The notes: generated by a model not told the origin, from the letters alone. Counted from the stretch's first letter, positions 1 to 9,908 are shown. The stretch: DNA of 64,000 bases from Crocinitomicaceae bacterium (GCA_016719925.1 JADJYC010000015.1:14838-78837), one strand, 5' to 3'. Made by a program: numbers and translations.

Positions 1-1451
1 ATGATGTTGCATTTCTTGGCAATGAATTTCCTGTTGAGGTAGTTTTTACCGGCGTAAAAGCACTGGATGAAAATGCAGTAATTTCCATTTATCAGGGTAA
101 AAATCTTTTAGGCAAACAGCAAATGCGTTTTGATTCTGAATTTCAGCAATCCAAAAATCTGTTTATGCTGCGCGCAAACGGAACAGGCCTCCAGCAATAC
201 TCGGCAAAAATTTCTACCATTGATAATGAGTTTTCAGTTAAAAACAATGACATGAATTTTTACATTGAGGTGATTGACGGAAGACAAAAAATATTGCTCG
301 CGCATCAGTCGCCGCACCCTGATGTTGCAGCTGTACGTTTTGTTATTGAGAACAATAAAAACTATCAGGCTGAGGTAAAATATTTTAAAGAAATCAGTTC
401 AGTGGCTGAGTATGATCTTGTAATTGTTCATTCTTATCAGTCTGGCAATTCAGTACTTGATGAAGCAATAAAAACCGGAACAGTTCCGCTGCTTTTAATC
501 AATGGAATTGGAACGGATATGCGTAATTTACAGAACCTGCAGGTTGGTTTCAGCGGTAACGGAAATTCTACTGAAGAAACAGGATTTGTCTACAATGTAG
601 CCTTTAAGGATATTTTACTGTCACCGAAAATTGTGAGTACTATCAGTTCTGCTCCGCCGTTGCATGCTCCCTTTGGAAATCTGAATTACAGCAAGGCAAT
701 TGACATTCTGGCATTTCAGAAAGTAGGAACTATACAGCTTGATAATCCATTAATTTATTTTACGCAGAAAGAGAAATCCAGATTAGGCGTAATAATGGGA
801 GAGGGGATATGGAGATGGCGTTTGCATGATCAGCTGAGAAATAATTCCACGTTAATTTTTGAAGAGTTTTTAAGTAAGCTGATTACGTATCTGGCGGTGA
901 AAGAAAATAAAGATCCGTTCAGGGTAAATATTGAAAATGAATACAATGAAAATGAAGAAATAATTGTGGAAGCTGAGCTTTACAATAAATCTTTTGAACT
1001 GATCAATGAGCCGCAGGTTTCTTTCAGTTATTCAGATCAGGATGCCAATACATTCAACTCTGTTTTTATGCCGGTTGGAAAAAGTTACAGACTGAATCTG
1101 GGAAAATTAAAATCCGGAATTTACACGTGGGAGGCAAAAACAGTTTTTCAGCAAAATACCTACGTAAAAAAGGGAACTGTACTGGTGAAGGAAATAAGAC
1201 TGGAATGGCTGAATACAGTTGCTGATCATCGCTTATTAAGAAATCTTTCTCAGAATACCGGTGGACAATTTTATTTTCCTTCTCAGTTAAATGAACTTGA
1301 ACAACATGTGCGCTCCAATAAAGATCTGGCAACAGTAGTTTATCAGGAAAAATCATTCGATGATCTGATCGATTTCAAATGGTTATTTTTTCTGATCATG
1401 CTTTTTATTTCTGCTGAATGGTTTTTCAGAAAATATAACGGAGCATATTAA
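1..1451 (+). CDS. C-terminal part of a large BatA/vWA-like membrane protein
   Basis: The frame is open from base 3 with no stop before 1451, so the gene starts outside the window; about 482 residues are visible. A single hydrophobic segment lies at the extreme C-terminus (about nt 1378-1440) and is followed by a short basic tail. Before it is a stretch with NTGGQFYFPS, a pattern common near the end of the large Bacteroidota BatA/vWA-type membrane proteins. The middle has the look of an extracytoplasmic Ig-like region. I infer a one-pass envelope protein. The family assignment rests on the C-terminal architecture only, and the N-terminal membrane and vWA parts cannot be seen. Confidence 0.6.
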   Translation, partial: DVAFLGNEFPVEVVFTGVKALDENAVISIYQGKNLLGKQQMRFDSEFQQSKNLFMLRANGTGLQQYSAKISTIDNEFSVKNNDMNFYIEVIDGRQKILLAHQSPHPDVAAVRFVIENNKNYQAEVKYFKEISSVAEYDLVIVHSYQSGNSVLDEAIKTGTVPLLLINGIGTDMRNLQNLQVGFSGNGNSTEETGFVYNVAFKDILLSPKIVSTISSAPPLHAPFGNLNYSKAIDILAFQKVGTIQLDNPLIYFTQKEKSRLGVIMGEGIWRWRLHDQLRNNSTLIFEEFLSKLITYLAVKENKDPFRVNIENEYNENEEIIVEAELYNKSFELINEPQVSFSYSDQDANTFNSVFMPVGKSYRLNLGKLKSGIYTWEAKTVFQQNTYVKKGTVLVKEIRLEWLNTVADHRLLRNLSQNTGGQFYFPSQLNELEQHVRSNKDLATVVYQEKSFDDLIDFKWLFFLIMLFISAEWFFRKYNGAY

Positions 1452-1604
1452 TCTGAAATTAATTAAATCTTATTTTTATCCGTAATAATTTTTCACATTC
1501 TTGTTACGTTCAGTAAAAGATGTTTATTATTCATTACTCATTGATTTTTGTATTCTGCTGCGCGATTTTAATTTATCTTAGCGCCCAGTAAAATCAATGA
1601 GTTC

Positions 1605-4600
1605 ATGAAATCTATCTGCATTTTTTCTGCCTTAATCCTTTTAGTAAACAGTTCTGTCGCTCAGACAATTTCTTCAGGTCAGTTTCAGAATGAATTCCAG
1701 CACGCTTATACTGCATATCCTGAAATTCCAAAGGGTGTTCTCGAAGGGGTAGCATTTGCACAAACAAGAATCGAACATCTGACAGGGAACCATGAAGGGT
1801 GTATTGGATTGCCTCAGGTTTCAGGTGTAATGGGTATGACTGAAAACGGACAGGGATATTTTGAAGACAATTTAATTTTTGCTTCGCAGGTTTCTGGTAT
1901 TTCAATCAGTGAAATAAAAGCTGATCCCCAAAAAAATATTCTTGCTTATGCAGCTGCTTATAATTCCATTTTATCAGGAATAACGGAAGATGAAATTTTA
2001 AATCCTCCTTTGACTTTAGAAAATTGGAAAACACATGAAATTGTTTTACGTGAATTATCTGAAATACCCAAAGATCACAACCCGGTAAATCAGTATGCCC
2101 TGGATTGTTTTACGTATGAGGTTTTTCGTTTTTTACTGAATGCTTCTAAACAAACGGAGTATAATTTCCCCGCTCATTCCATTGATCTGACAGAAATTTA
2201 TGGTGCTGAAAATCTTGAAATTTTAACTTCACAAATGATTGCTGTTGAAGCGGGTAATGTGATTGATCAAAATGGAAATCAATATGAGTCACAGGAAAAA
2301 TCGCTTGAATATGCTCCTGCACTTTGGGTAGCAACACCATCCTGTAATTATTCTTCCAGAAGCGGAACGGCAATTTCAGCAGTAACTGTTCACACTATTC
2401 AGGGGAGTTATGCCGGAGCAATTTCATGGGCACAAAATTGTTCTGCAAGTGTTTCTTATCATTATGTAGTGAGATCATCAGACGGACAAATTACACAAAT
2501 GGTTTATGAAGCAAGCAAGGCCTGGCATGTGGGTTCTGAAAATCCGTATACAATCGGAATAGAACATGAAGGCTATGTTTCAAGTCCTTCATGGTATACA
2601 GAAGCGCTGTATGTTGCATCAGCCAATTTGGTAAAAGATATCTGCAACAGCGGATACGGAATAAATCCATTAAGAACTTTTCAGGGGCCGGCATCATCCG
2701 GTTCAAATGTACTGGGCGGATGTACCAAAATAAAAGGGCATCAGCACTATCCAAATCAGACTCATACTGATCCTGGAATTTACTGGAACTGGGAACATTA
2801 TTATCAACTCATCAATGATGGTCCTTCTGTAACTTCCTATACCGCAAGTTCCGGTACATTTTATGACAGCGGAGGATCGTCAGGAAATTATTCCAATGAT
2901 GAGAGAGAACTTTATCTCATTGAACCTTCAGGAGTAGTTACCGTTACTTTGAATTTTGTTTCTTTCAGTCTGGAAAATAACTGGGATTATCTTTATGTCT
3001 ATGACGGATCATCAACAACAGATCCGGTATTGGGAGTTTATACCGGAACAACTTTACCATCTTCAGTAACATCAACCGGACCATCTGTTCTGGTTGAATT
3101 CCGCTCTGATTGTTCTACAGTTGCATCAGGCTGGCAGATAAACTGGACCAGTATTGCCGGACCGGTTCCGGGAGATGTGATTCCTCCGTCAACCACTGTG
3201 AATTTTTCCAATAACTGGAAGACAGTTGATTTTACTTCCGGCTTTACAGATGCTGATAACAGCGGTGGAAGCGGTGTGATGTATCAGTTTTATCAGGTAA
3301 TTGATTTTGACGGAACAGAATGGAGAGCAAATGCTGATCACGGATTTTTCTCAGATAATTTTGATGCGGCAATTCACCCTGAATGGACATCTGCAACTGG
3401 TAACTGGAGTATTGTTTCAGCTTATCTGAATCAAAGTGATGATGCAAATACCAATACAAATATTTATGCAAATCTGAATCAGGATGATTACGATGCTTTT
3501 TTGTATCACTGGGCGGGAAAAATTTCCGGCAGCGGAACAAATAAACGCGTAGGTTTTCATTTTATGTGTGATGATCCCACGCTGCCAAACCGGGGTAATT
3601 CTTATTTTGTCTGGTTCAGAGAAGATGATAATAAAGTGCAGATTTATGAAGTAGTCAATGATGTTTTTACCCTGATGGCTGATGTGACCTATACATTAAA
3701 TCCAAACCAGTGGTATGATTTTAAAACAACATTTGATAAAAATTCAGGAGCAATAAAAGTTTGGGTCAATGATATTTTTGTTGCGGGATGGGTAGATTCA
3801 TCTCCTTATACAACCGGAAATTCAATCTCATTTCGTTCCGGTAATGCTGTGTATGATGTGAATGATCTAAAGGTATATCACAACAGAAGTTCATCAGAAA
3901 TTATAACGCTTGGTGTCAGCGGAGATATTCGTTATCAGAATCCAAATCCGGCAACATCATCTGCCAAAATAAAATCACTGGTGGTAGATAATTCTTCAAA
4001 TATTTCTTCACTTGGATATCAGCTTGCAAATATTGACTGGACTGCTCCGGCTGATGTGTTAACTGTGAATGACGGAACATCTTCAGATATTATTTCATTT
4101 ACTTCAAACACAGAAATTTCTGCAAACTGGTCACCTTCTTCTGATGTGAATTCTGATATAGCAGCGTACTGGTATTCAATAGGAACTTCTGCAGGTGCAG
4201 CTGATGTTTTGAGCTGGACAGACAATTGGTTTGATACTTTATTTACACATACCGGTTTGTCTCTGGTTTACGGAACTACTTATTACGTCAATGTTAAAGC
4301 CGAAAACGGCGCCGGACTATTTTCAAATGTAACTTCTTCCAACGGGCAATTACTGAATCTTCCTGTTAATCCGCCAACGGCTTCTTTTACGGTGTTTAAT
4401 ACCTATGTATGTGAAACAGATTCTATTCAGTTTTCCAATTCAAGTCAGGATGCATCTGATTATACCTGGTCAGTGCCCGGCGCAGTTCCTTCAACATCAA
4501 CAGATGCAAATCCGTATTTTCAGTTTCCGTCATCGGGCGTTTATGAAGTAACTTTAATTGCTGATGGTCCCGGCGGAACAGATACAGATATTCAATTTGT

Positions 4601-5138
4601 CACCATTGAAACACAAAATATTCCGGTTGCGTCTTTTTCTCAAAGCACATCAACGGTTGACATCGATTATGCATTCGTGACTTTTACAAATAATTCAGTT
4701 AACGCAAACGGGTATTACTGGGATTTTGGAGATGGAAGCAATTCATCTGATATGAATCCTTGGCATGAATATACAGATACCGGGACTTTTGATGTTATGC
4801 TGATTGCAATAAACGGACCATGTCCCAATGATACAAGTTGGTCAACCATAACTGTTATACAGACAAACGGTATTGAAGTGAATGTAGGAAATGTATTTAC
4901 AATCTATCCGGTTCCGGTCAAAGAAGAATTATTCATTGTGTTAAATGCAGAATTTTTAGGAGGTTCCCTGCAGGTTGATATACTGGATTCAAGAGGCAGA
5001 TTAATACAGTCTGAGCAAATTCCGGTTACTGGCCAGACGTCCATTCAGCTGGATGCGGCAAATTATGAAAGCGGAATTTATTTTATAAAACTGATACATT
5101 CAGAAGGCGCGGTAATACAGAAGTTTTTAAAGGAGTAA
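1605..5138 (+). CDS. T9SS-exported N-acetylmuramoyl-L-alanine amidase with CUB and PKD domains
   Basis: A protein of 1177 aa with a signal peptide ending near residue 20 (...NSSVAQ). Residues ~255-400 form an Amidase_2 domain: VTVHT near 260 supplies the first zinc His, followed by SYHYVV, IGIEHEG and the closing KGHQHYP/HTDPG segment. Residues ~412-518 resemble a CUB domain (WDYLYVYDG). A jelly-roll-like middle follows, then two PKD domains (~925-1085, the second with WDFGDG). Residues ~1095-1177 are a T9SS type A sorting domain (YPVP near its start, ending IQKFLKE). The family cleaves the amide bond between N-acetylmuramate and the stem peptide. The domain set suggests a cell-surface or secreted enzyme acting on foreign or recycled peptidoglycan. 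It is followed by its own intergenic region and is probably monocistronic. Confidence 0.93.
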   Translation: MKSICIFSALILLVNSSVAQTISSGQFQNEFQHAYTAYPEIPKGVLEGVAFAQTRIEHLTGNHEGCIGLPQVSGVMGMTENGQGYFEDNLIFASQVSGISISEIKADPQKNILAYAAAYNSILSGITEDEILNPPLTLENWKTHEIVLRELSEIPKDHNPVNQYALDCFTYEVFRFLLNASKQTEYNFPAHSIDLTEIYGAENLEILTSQMIAVEAGNVIDQNGNQYESQEKSLEYAPALWVATPSCNYSSRSGTAISAVTVHTIQGSYAGAISWAQNCSASVSYHYVVRSSDGQITQMVYEASKAWHVGSENPYTIGIEHEGYVSSPSWYTEALYVASANLVKDICNSGYGINPLRTFQGPASSGSNVLGGCTKIKGHQHYPNQTHTDPGIYWNWEHYYQLINDGPSVTSYTASSGTFYDSGGSSGNYSNDERELYLIEPSGVVTVTLNFVSFSLENNWDYLYVYDGSSTTDPVLGVYTGTTLPSSVTSTGPSVLVEFRSDCSTVASGWQINWTSIAGPVPGDVIPPSTTVNFSNNWKTVDFTSGFTDADNSGGSGVMYQFYQVIDFDGTEWRANADHGFFSDNFDAAIHPEWTSATGNWSIVSAYLNQSDDANTNTNIYANLNQDDYDAFLYHWAGKISGSGTNKRVGFHFMCDDPTLPNRGNSYFVWFREDDNKVQIYEVVNDVFTLMADVTYTLNPNQWYDFKTTFDKNSGAIKVWVNDIFVAGWVDSSPYTTGNSISFRSGNAVYDVNDLKVYHNRSSSEIITLGVSGDIRYQNPNPATSSAKIKSLVVDNSSNISSLGYQLANIDWTAPADVLTVNDGTSSDIISFTSNTEISANWSPSSDVNSDIAAYWYSIGTSAGAADVLSWTDNWFDTLFTHTGLSLVYGTTYYVNVKAENGAGLFSNVTSSNGQLLNLPVNPPTASFTVFNTYVCETDSIQFSNSSQDASDYTWSVPGAVPSTSTDANPYFQFPSSGVYEVTLIADGPGGTDTDIQFVTIETQNIPVASFSQSTSTVDIDYAFVTFTNNSVNANGYYWDFGDGSNSSDMNPWHEYTDTGTFDVMLIAINGPCPNDTSWSTITVIQTNGIEVNVGNVFTIYPVPVKEELFIVLNAEFLGGSLQVDILDSRGRLIQSEQIPVTGQTSIQLDAANYESGIYFIKLIHSEGAVIQKFLKE

Positions 5139-5159
5139 AGAGATTTTACAATTTTTAAC

Positions 5160-5189
5160 TTGACATGCAGAAATATTGTTGTAACTTTG
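5160..5189 (+). promoter_or_regulatory. Bacteroidota-type promoter ahead of a short non-coding transcript
   Basis: TTG at 5160-5162, a 19-nt spacer and TAACTTTG at 5182-5189 match the Bacteroidota primary-sigma consensus TTG-N19-TAnnTTTG exactly. No ORF starts before the hairpin at 5247-5281. Confidence 0.6.
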
Positions 5190-5195
5190 ATCCGA

Positions 5196-5281
5196 ATCTG
5201 TGATTCATAAGCACAGGTTCTTGGGTTTTATAGTTTTTGCAAAGAGAAAAGGAAGAGTCACATTGGGGCGCTTCCTTTTTT
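5196..5281 (+). ncRNA. Candidate small RNA between the amidase and csp genes
   Basis: A transcript starting just past the promoter at 5160-5189 would run about 85 nt and end at a clear intrinsic terminator (5247-5281). It contains no plausible ORF. The next gene (csp) has its own -7 element at 5344-5351, so this is unlikely to be merely a leader. Alternatives are a csp leader with attenuation or a terminator serving the amidase gene. No known RNA family was recognised by eye. Confidence 0.4.
5247..5281 (+). terminator. Intrinsic terminator
   Basis: The perfect 9-bp stem AAAAGGAAG (5247-5255) / CTTCCTTTT (5271-5279) has a 15-nt loop and runs into a T tract. Confidence 0.7.
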
Positions 5282-5343
5282 CGTTTAGAACCCTTTGATA
5301 GTGTTAACTTCAAAAAAATAAGCCATAATTAAATTCTTCTGAT

Positions 5344-5351
5344 TACCTTTG
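5344..5351 (+). promoter_or_regulatory. -7 element of the csp promoter
   Basis: TACCTTTG fits TAnnTTTG and lies 28 nt before the csp ATG. No convincing TTG is found at the expected upstream distance. Confidence 0.4.
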
Positions 5352-5379
5352 CGCCAATTATTATTTTTTATTATTTTAA

Positions 5380-5569
5380 ATGGCAAAAGGAAAAGTTAAA
5401 TTTTTTAATGAATCTAAAGGATACGGATTCATTGTTGATGACGAGACAAAAAAGAACATTTCGTTCATATTTCAGGTCTTGTTGATGAAGTTCGCGAAGG
5501 TGAATCAGTAACCTTTGAATTACAAGACGGTAAAAAGGTATCAACGCCGTCAATGTGAAACTGGCTTAA
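5380..5569 (+). CDS. Cold-shock protein (CspA family), frameshifted twice
   Basis: The first frame begins MAKGKVKFFNESKGYGFI, the start of a CSD cold-shock protein with the RNP1 motif KGYGFI. The second frame continues HFVHISGLVDEVREGESV, carrying RNP2 (FVHIS), and the third ends INAVNVKLA. Two single-A losses, in the A-runs at 5448-5453 and 5532-5536, explain the breaks. Restoring them gives a normal 63-aa OB-fold single-stranded nucleic-acid-binding protein. A strong terminator follows at once, so the gene is monocistronic. The breaks are almost certainly sequence errors, since everything else about the gene is intact. Confidence 0.88.
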
Positions 5570-5591
5570 TGAAATTAATATAGTTTGACAT

Positions 5592-5627
5592 AAAAACCCT
5601 TTCGTTAATTCGAAAGGGTTTTTTTTA
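5592..5627 (+). terminator. Intrinsic terminator of csp
   Basis: AAAAACCCTTTCG (5592-5604) pairs fully with CGAAAGGGTTTTT (5611-5623) around a 6-nt loop, followed by more T. Confidence 0.9.
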
Positions 5628-5639
5628 TTTAATAAAATT

Positions 5640-5929
5640 ATGATTGAACGCAAGTGTACAAAATGCCAGACCTGGAATCAGGAGGAAAAATTCTGTAAGA
5701 ACTGCGGCACTGCACTGGCGCCTGATGAAATTGAAAGAATTGAAGAAGCCAAAAGACAGGAATGGAGAGAGAACCAGCCCCGGCCTAAACTGGATATTCT
5801 TCTTGAAAAAGCAAAAAATCATAAAAACCCGGTTGTCAGAATTTTATTTTACATCCTTTACTCAGCCGGATTAATCATTTTGCAATCGGTTCATTTGTAA
5901 CCTATCTTGTTGCATGGAGTCCGGGATAA
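5640..5929 (+). CDS. Small zinc-ribbon membrane protein, one frameshift
   Basis: It starts MIERKCTKCQTWNQEEKFCKNCG (shown here as CTKC...CKNCG), a four-cysteine zinc ribbon. A charged linker follows, then a hydrophobic segment. The frame breaks at the T-run 5877-5881; adding one T gives a C-terminal continuation FAIGSFVTYLVAWSPG and a stop at 5927-5929. The restored protein is 96 aa with one membrane helix. Its end overlaps the start of the next gene (ATG 5914), which suggests translational coupling. Function unknown. Confidence 0.65.
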
Positions 5930-6329
5930 AAATATTTTACTCAGTCCTTATTTTATCGGCGGATGGATTCTTTATACTTCTGTCAGAATTTGCAGAAGTC
6001 ATGAAATAAATATTCCGGACTGGATCAATGGTTACCTCACTGATTTTTTGTGTATGCCTTTGGTGTTTATGATTTGTCTGGCCGGCGTCAGAGTTATAAA
6101 AAGAAATCCTCAGATTGAAATCAGTAAATGGATGATTCTTATTTTGTTTGCTGAATACACCATTATTTTTGAATGGATTTTGCCTGCAAAAAGTCAGATT
6201 TATACTGCAGATATACTGGATGTGGTAATGTATGCAGCAGGAAGTATTCTCTTTTATTTTTTACAGCCGTTATTCAGAGTACAACCAAAAAATCAAAACG
6301 TCATTTTAGATTCTGGTAAGATAGAGTAG
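5914..6329 (+). CDS. Uncharacterised four-helix membrane protein, one frameshift near the start
   Basis: Adding one A to the run at 5928-5932 joins ATG 5914 (MESGIK) to a long hydrophobic frame, giving 138 aa. At least four membrane segments are visible (for example around WILYTSVRI, FLCMPLVFMICLAG, WMILILFAEYTIIF and VVMYAAGSILFYFL). The gene lies inside the end of the zinc-ribbon gene and is presumably co-translated with it. Similar proteins in Bacteroidota are sometimes labelled magnesium/citrate transporters, but nothing here proves that. It overlaps convergently by 24 nt with the minus-strand gene that ends at 6306. Confidence 0.6.
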
Positions 6330-6818
6330 AACACCTTTATAAGGAATGGCAATTCTGCCGCCACCCAAATCTACTATTCCGTAACAGTTTTCGTTGTCTG
6401 TTTTGTGAACCGTAAAAGTTTCAGGGAGATTGGCTTCTGATTTTTTCAGATCATCTCCAAAAACACGGTAAATAAAATCATCTTTTTTCTGAACTTCCAC
6501 CTGATAAATTTCAAACGTCAGCGGATCAATTCCGGAACCTGCAATAGATGTATTCTGAACTTTTACATTGGTTCCTATTAGCGAATTAAGTTCACCTTCA
6601 CTGAGTGATTTCTGGCTGAGTACACTATAATCAGAAATTGTATAGTCACCGAAAACAATCATTTTTACATCGGTAACCGGCATCGTTTTGTAGGTTCGCT
6701 GAACCATATTTCCGCTGTATTTCTGCGTGGTGATTCTGCTGCGTGTCAATGTATCAGAAGTTTGCGCGTTGATCAGCATTGCAGAAAATAATAACAGGGA
6801 AGCAAAAACTGTTTTCAT
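6306..6818 (-). CDS. Secreted hypothetical protein
   Basis: A protein of 170 aa with a clear N-terminal signal peptide (MKTVFASLLLFSAMLINAQ). The rest is a beta-rich, polar domain with no motif I recognise. It lies downstream of the TPM-domain gene with a 46-nt gap, so it may be the last gene of that minus-strand operon. Its 3' end overlaps the convergent membrane-protein gene by 24 nt. Confidence 0.75.
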   Translation of the reverse strand: MKTVFASLLLFSAMLINAQTSDTLTRSRITTQKYSGNMVQRTYKTMPVTDVKMIVFGDYTISDYSVLSQKSLSEGELNSLIGTNVKVQNTSIAGSGIDPLTFEIYQVEVQKKDDFIYRVFGDDLKKSEANLPETFTVHKTDNENCYGIVDLGGGRIAIPYKGVLLYLTRI

Positions 6819-6864
6819 GATTATTTTTTACTGAATGAAATCCAAGAATTGTGCCATCTCATTT

Positions 6865-8874
6865 TTACCAGCGGCTTCCAGCTCCGCCTCCTCTTGAACT
6901 ACCGCCACCATAGGATGAACCTCCTCCGCTGCTGTAACTTCTGCTGTATCCTCCTGATGATGATCCTCCTGAAGAAGAGCTTGATCTTGTTTTCATTGGA
7001 ATAGTGTAACGTTCTGTTTTGGAGAATCCGCAGTTCTCACATTTGTAACAACGTTCACCGGTGCCGCTTGATGAATACGTGGCAGCAGATATTGTTTTGT
7101 CATACAATTTGAAATAGGTTTTGTAACTGCATTTCGGACATTTGGAATGTTTGGAAAACCATTTTTTGTAAGAGAGAATCAAAACATCTTTTGCACCGTA
7201 AGTAATCCACACATCGTAGTCAATGGATTTTACTTTTTCTTCTGAAATCTGACCTTTGCTCAGGTGTTTGTCCTCTTCCTGATCACCCAGTTTGTGCATT
7301 TCTTCTCCGGTTTGCGGACTGAAACGAATGGTGTTTCTCCATTTCTCCATCAGTGCTTTGGTAATAAAGTAAATCAACACAAACGGCACCGGAATGATAA
7401 ACATCCAGATGGTTAGTGTAAAAAATTTCATCACGTGGTAACGTTTGTGTAAATCAGCAATGAACATAGCAATGATCAGGACTAACAACCATGCTGAACT
7501 CATCGAAATAGTGAGCAATACATAAAAATTCCAGAATCCGGATTCAAAAAAATTGAATGGTTCTGAAACGTAATCATCGTAATAGTCATAGTCATCGTAG
7601 GTGTAGTCTTCGTCAGAGCTTAAATCACTGTCAGTATAAATTGGCGGTGAGCCATAGAAAAAATCGCAGGTTGCCTGAACACCTCTGATCATTCCGGTTA
7701 CATAATCATCTTTTTTGAAATAGGGAACCATTTCATTCTGCTGAATATCATAGCAGTCACCATCTGTCAGAATTCCTTCAGTTCCTCTTCCGGTAATAAA
7801 TTCAACGGCGTGCTGATCTATTACCAGCAATATAACAAGTCCGTTCTGGGTTTTTCTGTTCCCAACTCCCCATTCATTGAACAGTTCGGTTCCAAACGTA
7901 TGCGGATCATTTTCACCAATTGAATTTGCGCAAATAACTGCAACCTGATATCCCAAAGAATCTTCCAGTTCTTTTAAAAACTGGTTGATCATATCCAGGG
8001 CGTAGTCGGGAAGTATCTGATGCGGATCTGTAACGTGGGTATTGTCTTTTTCCCTCGCATTTGGTACAGAATTAATATCTGTAAAAATTCCGTTTTTATT
8101 AATGCGCTTGTTGTTAGCTTCAATTTCATCCGGAGTTAATCCTTCAAAATAAAATTTAGGTACGTATTCATTCTGGACATATTCATCTGAAGGCTGATCA
8201 ATGAAAATTGAATTACCGTCACTGTACCATGATTTTGTCATGGTGATAAGTTCACCATGAGATTTTTCAACTGCATCCGGATAGATAGAATGAATACCTG
8301 TGTTATTATCATAAGTTGACAGTTTTGAATCAAAAGCAATTTCCTGAAAAATATGATCACCCAGTTTTTGCATAGAAACAAAATCGCCTGTTCCGGTAGC
8401 GTCACCTATTAAGTGAACGTCTGCGGTTTCTCTTGCCAGATCACGCAGCCAGGCTGTTTTGTAGAATGATTTAAGGCGGGAGCCTATTTTAAAAACTACG
8501 GTCTTTTTAGATTTGCAGTGAAGCTGAAAAACAAAACGGCCGTTTGTTTTTTCTTCCAGATCCCATAACTCTACAAGCTGGTTTGCAAATTCTTCAACTG
8601 ACTCAGGATTAGAAATATTATCTACTCTTACACAAATTGGTTCAACATATCTGCAGAAAAAATAAGTTTCTCTTGTTCCTATCATCTCCTTTTTCCATTT
8701 TGTTTCAATCTGTCCGCCCGGGTCAATAATGAATCCGGTAGAATCCAAAACAGGAACAGGAAGATCTTTTGGAGAATAGCTTTTATTTCTTTGCGCAATC
8801 AGATTGTTTGCGGCAATTGAAAAGAGGATGAGGAAACTTAGTCTGAGCAAAGTATTTAACTTATTTTTCATCAT
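6865..8874 (-). CDS. TPM-domain envelope protein with zinc ribbon and Ser/Gly tail
   Basis: A protein of 669 aa with a signal peptide. Residues ~285-405 are a TPM domain of the YgcG/Psb32 type (GYQVAVI...WGVGNRKTQNGLVILLV...EFITGRGTEGIL). Residues ~45-200 look like a divergent second alpha/beta unit. Two membrane helices occupy ~440-510. A cytoplasmic part follows with a four-Cys zinc ribbon (CPKC...CYKCENC), and the protein ends in a Ser/Gly-rich tail common in this family. It overlaps by 14 nt with the upstream TPR protein gene, implying coupled translation and joint work at the inner membrane. TPM proteins are associated with membrane-protein quality control or repair, but the exact role here is unknown. 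Confidence 0.85.
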   Translation of the reverse strand: MMKNKLNTLLRLSFLILFSIAANNLIAQRNKSYSPKDLPVPVLDSTGFIIDPGGQIETKWKKEMIGTRETYFFCRYVEPICVRVDNISNPESVEEFANQLVELWDLEEKTNGRFVFQLHCKSKKTVVFKIGSRLKSFYKTAWLRDLARETADVHLIGDATGTGDFVSMQKLGDHIFQEIAFDSKLSTYDNNTGIHSIYPDAVEKSHGELITMTKSWYSDGNSIFIDQPSDEYVQNEYVPKFYFEGLTPDEIEANNKRINKNGIFTDINSVPNAREKDNTHVTDPHQILPDYALDMINQFLKELEDSLGYQVAVICANSIGENDPHTFGTELFNEWGVGNRKTQNGLVILLVIDQHAVEFITGRGTEGILTDGDCYDIQQNEMVPYFKKDDYVTGMIRGVQATCDFFYGSPPIYTDSDLSSDEDYTYDDYDYYDDYVSEPFNFFESGFWNFYVLLTISMSSAWLLVLIIAMFIADLHKRYHVMKFFTLTIWMFIIPVPFVLIYFITKALMEKWRNTIRFSPQTGEEMHKLGDQEEDKHLSKGQISEEKVKSIDYDVWITYGAKDVLILSYKKWFSKHSKCPKCSYKTYFKLYDKTISAATYSSSGTGERCYKCENCGFSKTERYTIPMKTRSSSSSGGSSSGGYSRSYSSGGGSSYGGGSSRGGGAGSRW

Positions 8875-9886
8875 AGTAAGATTTTAATTCATAATCCGGA
8901 AACTGATCACCGTGTTTTTTAACCAGAATATTGTAATTTTTTACTGCGTCATTGTAGTTTTTCTTTTCGAAAGCAATTCGGTTTTCTGATCCTTCAATCT
9001 GAACCAGAAGTTTTTCAACAGCTTGTGAATTTCCGTTTTGCTCAACGATTTTTCTGGCTTCACCGATTTTTGCATCCAATGAATTTTCCAGTTCAAATTT
9101 TGCTTCTCCTTCTGAGTTTGCAATCTGACTTTGTAATTCTTTGATGGTTGAATCCAGCACAGCCATCTCCGGAGGTGACGTTTGCAAAGCGCTGAAAAGT
9201 TCAGGAATCATGCTGTTTCGCTGATCAATGGCAATCTGCACAAGATTTAATTTTGAATTGACATCTTCCTCTGCTTCTATCAGCTGATCTTTTGTTCTAT
9301 TGTATTCATTTGTTTTTTCCTGTTCTTGCGCCGAAGCTTCTGCTGAACTGCTCCGGCTAACTAAAAAAAAAATGAGCAGGATTACCAGTAATACAACTCC
9401 GCCGATGATATAAAGATTTTTTTTTCTTGAATTATTATCTTGTTCCAGTACGGATGCTTTTTTATTGATGGTACTTAATACCATGATGGCCTGCTGGTCA
9501 CGCGGGTCGACAACAAGCTCTTTTTTAGCGTAGTATTCTGCTTTCTCTCTTGTTTCAGGTAAATGATTTTCAAGCCACATCATCATATATGCTTTGGCAA
9601 GAATTGCGTTGCAGTTAACCAGATAAGGGTTTATAGCTACAGCAGCTTCACCTTCTGAAATGGCATCTTTATAATTTCTGGCTTTCAGATGATCATCTGC
9701 CAGTTTTAAATGTTTTTGTGCTTTAACAAGCAAGGCCTGCCATTGTTCTTCATTCAGCCCCATGCTGATGGCAAGTTCTTTAAGTTCATCCAGGGTCAGC
9801 GGACGTTCACCAATACTGTTGTCTACCTCACCGGCTTCAACAATTGCTTTTACCTGTGCAGCCAGTTTGTCTTCGTAATTTTCCAT
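8861..9886 (-). CDS. TPR-like protein with one membrane helix and coiled coil
   Basis: A protein of 341 aa. The N-terminal ~155 residues are cytoplasmic and helical and contain a TPR-like pair (NYKDAISEGEAAVAINP). A single strong helix follows (IIGGVVLLVILLIFFLV, ~160-177), and the rest is predicted coiled coil. It overlaps the downstream TPM gene by 14 nt. I infer that the two proteins form one membrane complex, with the TPR part as a cytoplasmic docking surface. No enzymatic motif is seen. Confidence 0.8.
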   Translation of the reverse strand: MENYEDKLAAQVKAIVEAGEVDNSIGERPLTLDELKELAISMGLNEEQWQALLVKAQKHLKLADDHLKARNYKDAISEGEAAVAINPYLVNCNAILAKAYMMMWLENHLPETREKAEYYAKKELVVDPRDQQAIMVLSTINKKASVLEQDNNSRKKNLYIIGGVVLLVILLIFFLVSRSSSAEASAQEQEKTNEYNRTKDQLIEAEEDVNSKLNLVQIAIDQRNSMIPELFSALQTSPPEMAVLDSTIKELQSQIANSEGEAKFELENSLDAKIGEARKIVEQNGNSQAVEKLLVQIEGSENRIAFEKKNYNDAVKNYNILVKKHGDQFPDYELKSYYDEK

Positions 9887-9908
9887 TTTTTATTTTCGTT
9901 CGTTGAAA

